Shown piece by piece: positions 20,883 to 25,213 of a stretch of 25,213 bases of DNA. Made by a program: the position numbers and the translations under genes. Position 1 is the stretch's first letter. Each line of letters starts with the position of its first letter. A model generated the notes under the pieces. That model ran no database searches and was not told the DNA's origin. It worked only from the letters and a program-made list of their open reading frames with translations. Source of the DNA: Cyclostephanos tholiformis (lineage: Eukaryota > Bacillariophyta > Thalassiosirophyceae > Thalassiosirales > Thalassiosiraceae); contig JALLPB010000135.1 in the NCBI GenBank assembly GCA_036939975.1, forward strand, positions 1-25,213. Reading direction: 5' to 3'.

Positions 20883-21765
20883 ACCGTTCCTTTCCGGTGG
20901 ATTCGGCTTGCTCTCGCTTCCTTGGGGATGGATTCGATCAGTCTTGTTTTGATTGAGCGGAGATGGAGAGAGAGATAGTGGACGAGGTGGAGGAGGAGGA
21001 GGAGGAGGTGATGGTGAGAGAGTTATATGCATCGTGGCGAAAGTGATACCTCGAGGCCAATTGGAGGATGAAAGGAGACAAGGCCAACGCAATTCTCTCT
21101 GTAGGTGTGAAATTAAGGCACCTAGGTAGACATAAACACCAATCTAACACAAATCTCAACAACGATCCCACCCAAAAGAGAGCGCGCGGTAACAGAGAGG
21201 AACGCGGATGATGCAATGAACTCTACTCACAGTGTTTTGTTAAGCTGCGGTCAATCTCAGTCGACGGGTTTCATAGGCAATGTGTTTCCTTTTGCCACTT
21301 CGTTTTTTGTGATAAGTGGATTGAGGCTAATATCAATATTATCGATAGGCTGAAGACAAAAATAATATTGGACTCGGTTTTGAACCCTAAATAAATTCAA
21401 GACTGTTACATCAGTGATTCAAAGAACATATCATATTGGATCCTTCGTTGGATATGTGGAGATTTTCACTGGAGGACTGACACAAGGGATTGCCCCCTTT
21501 CACGTTTGGGGTCACTCCTCGGAGTTTCTGCTGTCAGACCCGATTTTCAAGTGAGTGCTCCGAGGAGAAATATTTGAACGAAAAATATGATAAGAACAAC
21601 ATTGAATCATTCGAAAATACAAGCCGATGTGGTTAAGGCTGTGATTTTGTTAGACCGATGCTGATTCACAAGTGATTCACGATGAACTGCCGCGAACAGT
21701 GTTTTAGGATGGGTGTCTTTTGTTGATCGGTTTTGTAGGGCGTGTTTTTGGTCTGAGTCGCATTA
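20883..21765. promoter_or_regulatory. Upstream region of the giant gene
   Basis: This is the gap of about 880 bp between the giant gene's ATG and the left end of the transposon. On the minus strand, about 110-130 bp before the ATG, there is a CTC-rich pyrimidine tract (plus-strand GAG repeats at about 20988-21007). It fits a 5' UTR or core promoter but could be a simple microsatellite. An interrupted inverted repeat, CTCCTCGGAG (21515-21524) and CTCCGAGGAG (21558-21567), lies farther out. No convincing TATA box or gene was found. The open frame before the ATG is proline low complexity and was not taken as coding. Confidence 0.4.
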
Positions 21766-21793
21766 GGCCCTTTCCACAGGCATTGGTTTTTCG
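21766..21793 (+). repeat. Left terminal inverted repeat
   Basis: Begins GGCCCTTTCCACAGGCATT and continues GGTTTTTCG. It pairs with the right end at about 25141-25168. It is preceded by TTA (21763-21765), the usual target triplet for this superfamily. Confidence 0.6.
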
Positions 21794-21849
21794 TACCCTT
21801 TTGCCGTCGAGGGGTATGATTTTGCGTATGTAGCGCGTACTTTACGCTA

Positions 21850-21884
21850 TTTCTGGCCACTATGATGTTCGTAGTGGCCAGAAA
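21850..21884. other. Perfect 13-bp inverted repeat upstream of the partner gene
   Basis: TTTCTGGCCACTA at 21850-21862 and TAGTGGCCAGAAA at 21872-21884, separated by 9 nt. It lies about 50 bp before the ATG at 21935 and inside the left end of the transposon. It could be a binding site for the element's own proteins or part of the 5' UTR. Several (G/A)TACCCCTC boxes (around 21810-21820 inverted, 21893 and 21909 direct) surround it. Confidence 0.65.
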
Positions 21885-21934
21885 ATAAACATCGTACCCC
21901 TCAAAACCATACCCCTCTCCCCCCCCTCCCTATC

Positions 21935-23563
21935 ATGAGTGACATTGAGGCTTACACGTCCAATATCGTCACCAAATCAACCCCTACGCCCACAATTCCA
22001 GCAGTCCCCGAGGCCAATGATGCGTCTGCTGTTGCTGACTCACCTGCGACTGATGATGCTGTTGCAGTTTCGGCTGAGTGTTTCTACAACCAACGAAATC
22101 GCTCTATGTGCACGCTCTTGGTTTTGTGCTACGGCCTTAATCGTGATGATGGTACACCAGCAATTGATGTATCAATGCCCCCCTGGTCAGCGATGAAAAA
22201 ATCTGCACTGCGTGTTGTTGCGAAAGATTATCAGGCAGAGATTTCTCGTCGATGGGGTGTTATGTGCATGATGAAACCGGAGCTGAAATCTCACCCCCCA
22301 CCCCGTCCAAGTCAGTGGAATATTTCGAAAACACAGATGTGGCTAATTGATAATCCTGTTACCAATGCGGTGGACCGCGCGTTTATATTCTCTGCTGTTG
22401 ACGAAAGGATCACTGCAAACGCGGAAGCAACTTTGGAGAAGGCAGCTTTGGAGAAGTCCTTAGCATCGGATATGTTCAACAAAAAATGGGTTGGGAAAGA
22501 GCCAATACTCCGACTCATTCACACTTTAGTTGACAATGACGAGATCAAGCGCGCATACCTACAGCGTTTCGATCTTCCCTCCGACCGCATGGTTCTTGAA
22601 AATCGCAACACTGCAGAGAGTCGGGCCGCAAGTTGTTGGACAATGATGTCGGATAAGTGGAATGATCCCCACTTTTCGCCATGTACTATTATTATGGGTG
22701 AGCTGCATTCAGATTTCGCTTTTCCCATCGTGATCGATCACGACATAGTGTCAGACATGGCACCTGCAACTCCAGAGAAGGTGAAAGACAGGTGGTCATC
22801 GTTGGTTCATGCACTCAAGAGGAACATAGAAAACTGGGAGATGAGTGGGCAGGGTGATGGTGGGTGTTTGACATATGATATTGATGATGAGGATAGCCTC
22901 GGCTGTGCGGAGGATGATATTATGGAGAAGCTGAGCGATGAGCTGAGCGCTGATCCTAGACCAAAACCTGCATTTGGTAAGCTGACTAATCGTCCTCGTG
23001 CAGCTCTTGACTCACGCGCATCCTTTTTTAGGGACAAAGAATCGTATCTGCTCTATTTGTGGGAGGTCTTGGACAACAATGATCTTATGGTGTCATCGAT
23101 GCAAAGACTAGACAATCGCGTAGCTGCAATGAATGGTGCCGATGGAATCCCTTCAGTTATAGGAAATAAGAGAAAGGCCGATGAGATCAGCGTGACAACT
23201 GGGGGGGAGAGTGAGAGTGACAACCACAGGTCGTCTAAAAAAATTGAGCAGCTAACAAACACTATTAATGAACATGGTAAGAAAATGGTATCTGTCGCCA
23301 AAATGAAGGTTGAGCAGCGTGACAAAGAACTCTGCTATGCACAGCAAGCCGAAGCTCGAAACTCTATCCGCGCTCTTGGGTCGGAGAAGAGGCAGCTCCT
23401 AATACAAATGTTAGCCGAGAAGGAGAAAAATAATACGGTGATGGAAAAGGTATACGCGGATGTGATTGCCGAGATTGATCAAAAGCTGGAGCAGGAAAAT
23501 GCGTTGTTGTCCGCGAGTACATCAACCCCTCAAAAATCGAACCGTTCTCCATCGTCTCATTAA
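21935..23563 (+). CDS. Transposon-encoded Myb/SANT-like partner protein
   Basis: A single uninterrupted ORF of 542 codons from an ATG. The N-terminus (about 1-50) is Ala/Pro/Thr-rich. About residues 180-300 form a Trp-spaced helical region (NKKWVGKEPILRLIHTL, ASCWTMMSDKWNDPHF, KDRWSSLVHALKRNIENW), resembling the Myb/SANT-like domain of the second PIF/Harbinger protein. An acidic stretch (DIDDEDSLGCAEDDIMEKL) follows, then a basic NKRKADE patch near residue 410 that could be a nuclear localisation signal. A long Lys/Glu/Gln-rich coiled coil covers about 425-525. In this superfamily the partner protein binds DNA and helps bring the transposase into the nucleus; that role is known for the family and inferred here. 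Its stop lies 125 bp from the convergent transposase stop. I do not recognise a closer named family. Confidence 0.65.
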   Translation: MSDIEAYTSNIVTKSTPTPTIPAVPEANDASAVADSPATDDAVAVSAECFYNQRNRSMCTLLVLCYGLNRDDGTPAIDVSMPPWSAMKKSALRVVAKDYQAEISRRWGVMCMMKPELKSHPPPRPSQWNISKTQMWLIDNPVTNAVDRAFIFSAVDERITANAEATLEKAALEKSLASDMFNKKWVGKEPILRLIHTLVDNDEIKRAYLQRFDLPSDRMVLENRNTAESRAASCWTMMSDKWNDPHFSPCTIIMGELHSDFAFPIVIDHDIVSDMAPATPEKVKDRWSSLVHALKRNIENWEMSGQGDGGCLTYDIDDEDSLGCAEDDIMEKLSDELSADPRPKPAFGKLTNRPRAALDSRASFFRDKESYLLYLWEVLDNNDLMVSSMQRLDNRVAAMNGADGIPSVIGNKRKADEISVTTGGESESDNHRSSKKIEQLTNTINEHGKKMVSVAKMKVEQRDKELCYAQQAEARNSIRALGSEKRQLLIQMLAEKEKNNTVMEKVYADVIAEIDQKLEQENALLSASTSTPQKSNRSPSSH

Positions 23564-23624
23564 AGAACGGGGGCACAAATGGCAAAGGGGGTAGCTCCTT
23601 TGTATATTGGGTTTAGGTGTTTAA

Positions 23625-23702
23625 TATTAAATAAGTGAATCATTTAATACTAATGGATTCAGGTATTTAGTAGTATTAAATAAGTTAATCATTTAATACT
23701 AA
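23625..23702. repeat. Duplicated 29-bp dyad between the convergent transposon genes
   Basis: Two 29-bp copies (23625-23653 and 23674-23702) differ at a single base. Each has 8-bp arms TATTAAAT and ATTTAATA around 9 nt. The second copy contains the transposase stop (23689-23691) and its last codons. Placed between two 3' ends, they may serve as shared poly(A)/termination signals. A nested insertion or simple duplication is also possible. Confidence 0.7.
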
Positions 23703-25050
23703 GGTTAGGACGTTGTGCATGCAAATTTAAGACGATGTCACGTAACATTTCTCTTGGCATAATCTCCTCGTCAGTGAAAGTCGACCGCAGAATCTTACGT
23801 CGACTATTCCGCGGCACCTCATCAAAATGATGACCAACATCCATGAGAGCAGTTGGCATTGTAATGCCATGATCATTACTGCTCTCCATTGCCACATATC
23901 CATCGTCATGTTCATTCAACATGTACTCTACATCTGAATCCAATTGAGTTGGGATCGACTCACCCAAACAATAGTTGTGCAATCGTGCCAATGTATTTAC
24001 AAGTGCAATCACCCGTGTCACCGAGATCCTACAATGCAATGCCATTCTCAATATACCCCATCGAGCCACAAGCATGCCAAAAGCACATTCCACTCTGATG
24101 CGCAGCTGTGAATGAAAAAAATTATAATTATCTTCACTTCTTTTGTCGGGGTTATCGGACACATTGGAGTACGGGGTGGCCATGTACGGTGAGTTCAAAT
24201 ATGCGTTGTCCCCAAACAAGACGTATCCATTTTTCAATAGTCCGTTTTCGAGTTTGGAATATAAGTCCCCCGCTTCAAATGCAACACAATCAGCCGCAGA
24301 AGCTCCATACGCGAGACTGATATCAAGAATCTTACCGTTTACATCTGCCACGGCTTGACAGTTGAGGCCAAACTTGTGTTTTCGTCCGCAAAAGAATTTT
24401 TTCTGACCAACACCTACCCTTTTTGCCTCGGCTAGAGTAGGCTTTTGAGTCCATATAAGTATTCCATCAATAGCTCCCGCACAAATGTCAAAACCTACAG
24501 TGCTTGCTTTTTGGAATCCAGCAGCAATTTTTTTCTGCTCTTCAACTGACGATGGATAAGCGATGGCAAACTTGGAATAATTGTTCACTGCATCCACGAC
24601 CTGCCACACGCTGTCCATGACATCAGTATATGAAATTCCATAAACCCCTACAAGATCATATGGCGAACCCCCAGCAAAGTATCGAAGAGCACAGGCGAGA
24701 CGAACACTTGTCGAAATTGGTCCATTTTGTATGGGCGGCAGCTTGAAGTTTCCTCCCTTCCGTCCTCCTTTTACGATATACCGGCGCAATCTAAGACGAG
24801 CGCGATTAATGCCCGTAGCCAACAATTTATGAAGGCGTCGAAACGATTCATACGACATGCGATATGCACGTCGAAAGTAAAAGTCACCAAGAGACATATA
24901 AACCTCGTGCACCAAACGCCTTTGCCGTGGTCTCGCAATCCTACCGGCACGAGACAATGCATTGGCTTGCGCTTCCGCATCCTCTAATATCCACGCGGCG
25001 GCACATCCAGCCGCCTGTACAATAAGGGCGCAAGCGTCATCACGGGTCAT
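23689..25050 (-). CDS. PIF/Harbinger DDE transposase (DDE_Tnp_4 type)
   Basis: 453 codons from the ATG at 25050. The frame is open to 25164, but those codons lack an ATG and run into the inverted end of the element, so the inner start is preferred. The N-terminal part (about 1-110) is basic and helical (RMSYESFRRLHKLL). The nuclease core carries the catalytic triad: Asp in GAIDGILIW (residue 195), Asp in LFGDNAYLNSPY (residue 281) and Glu in RIRVECAFGMLVARW (residue 321). The family-typical CGRKHKFGLNCQAV and ISLAYGASAADCVAF lie between the first two. All three acidic residues are present, and no stop or frameshift was seen in a full-length protein, so it may be active. It cuts and re-inserts its own element, preferring TWA targets in relatives. 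It is convergent with the partner gene. Confidence 0.92.
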   Translation of the reverse strand: MTRDDACALIVQAAGCAAAWILEDAEAQANALSRAGRIARPRQRRLVHEVYMSLGDFYFRRAYRMSYESFRRLHKLLATGINRARLRLRRYIVKGGRKGGNFKLPPIQNGPISTSVRLACALRYFAGGSPYDLVGVYGISYTDVMDSVWQVVDAVNNYSKFAIAYPSSVEEQKKIAAGFQKASTVGFDICAGAIDGILIWTQKPTLAEAKRVGVGQKKFFCGRKHKFGLNCQAVADVNGKILDISLAYGASAADCVAFEAGDLYSKLENGLLKNGYVLFGDNAYLNSPYMATPYSNVSDNPDKRSEDNYNFFHSQLRIRVECAFGMLVARWGILRMALHCRISVTRVIALVNTLARLHNYCLGESIPTQLDSDVEYMLNEHDDGYVAMESSNDHGITMPTALMDVGHHFDEVPRNSRRKILRSTFTDEEIMPREMLRDIVLNLHAQRPNLSIK

Positions 25051-25140
25051 GGAGAAGTTTATTTCGACTGGCCACAGATGCGTGTTTTTTACCTGGACAC
25101 AAGTTACACCTGGAATGTGAAAGAGGGTATGAAGGAAGGC

Positions 25141-25168
25141 GAAAAAAAAAATGCCTGTGGACAAGGTC
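25141..25168 (-). repeat. Right terminal inverted repeat
   Basis: Reads GACCTTGTCCACAGGCATT inward on the minus strand, followed by ten T and CG. It matches the left end, including an unbroken 11-base CCACAGGCATT. The sequence outside it (GATACAT) does not repeat the TTA next to the left end. Confidence 0.55.
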
Positions 25169-25213
25169 GATACATAGTGGGGAGGGGTACTACAAAAAAG
25201 CTAAGTTTGGGTA

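Larger units (their letters stand above)
21766..25168. mobile_element. PIF/Harbinger-type DNA transposon with two genes
   Basis: A DDE transposase (minus) and a Myb/SANT-like partner (plus) lie tail to tail, the classical two-gene content of PIF/Harbinger elements. The outer sequences match as inverted ends. The left end (21766 on) contains CCACAGGCATT followed by a T-rich run and CG. The reverse complement of the right end (25168 inward) contains the same CCACAGGCATT, T-run and CG. Of the 19 outermost bases, 16 agree. A 3-bp target duplication could not be shown: TTA lies outside the left end, but there is no matching TTA at the right. The true ends may be slightly farther out. Both genes are uninterrupted, so the copy looks recent and possibly autonomous. 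Confidence 0.7.

Noticed and set aside
20883..21092. Open frame upstream of the chosen ATG of the giant gene, with a proline run
   Set aside because: The 20882 ATG gives a clean signal peptide; the upstream stretch is simple-sequence translation and more likely 5' UTR.
21763..21765. TTA as a target-site duplication of the transposon
   Set aside because: No matching TTA directly outside the right inverted end, so a duplication cannot be claimed.
25051..25164. N-terminal extension of the transposase
   Set aside because: No ATG in the extension, and it overlaps the inverted end of the element.
1..25213. CRISPR arrays, tRNA, rRNA or bacterial operon signals
   Set aside because: Nothing with regular direct repeats and spacers, cloverleaf or rRNA cores was seen; genes are intron-bearing and eukaryotic.

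Overview
The window looks like nuclear DNA of a eukaryotic microalga, most likely a diatom. The evidence is a gene with 32 short GT-AG introns (63-147 bp), an intact PIF/Harbinger-type transposon, decayed repeat-derived ORFs, and a secreted protein that joins animal-like extracellular modules to bacterial-type domains. The diatom assignment is an inference from gene content; nothing here proves the species.

Layout. Positions 1-1300 carry, on the minus strand, a decayed protein-coding sequence broken by in-frame stops and a frame change. Positions 1300-1750 hold about nine imperfect ~48-bp tandem repeats. Positions 1751-4470 have no convincing gene but contain G-rich tracts and a small perfect hairpin. 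At 4610-5122 (plus) is a short Ser/Thr/Pro-rich ORF interrupted by one TAA and then open in the same frame for 62 more codons. A cluster of ACGT cores and a TGAGTCA box lies about 100-140 bp upstream of it.

Positions 20882 down to 5275 (minus) form the centre of the window: one very large gene that I could join across about 33 exons, giving about 12.35 kb of coding sequence and about 4,100 residues. In order the product has a signal peptide, an acidic Ser/Thr-rich stretch, a G8-like domain, two CBM-like beta-sandwich modules, the start of a right-handed beta-helix, a six-cysteine kringle domain, the rest of the beta-helix (CEMIP/TMEM2/fibrocystin-like), three more CBM-like modules, a Thr/Pro linker, a DUF1800 domain expanded by insertions, and a C-terminal DUF1501 domain. 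In bacteria DUF1800 and DUF1501 are usually encoded by neighbouring genes; here they are fused in one intron-rich eukaryotic gene. The protein should be secreted and is probably carbohydrate-binding or cell-surface. Two exons are only 15 nt. One junction near 15,330 does not keep a reading frame, and another near 12,090 needs a GC donor.

Positions 20883-21765 are the upstream region of this gene. Positions 21766-25168 are a two-gene DNA transposon: a plus-strand Myb/SANT-like partner protein and a minus-strand DDE transposase, facing tail to tail and flanked by matching inverted ends. A duplicated 29-bp dyad sits where the two genes meet. Both reading frames are intact, so the element could be autonomous.
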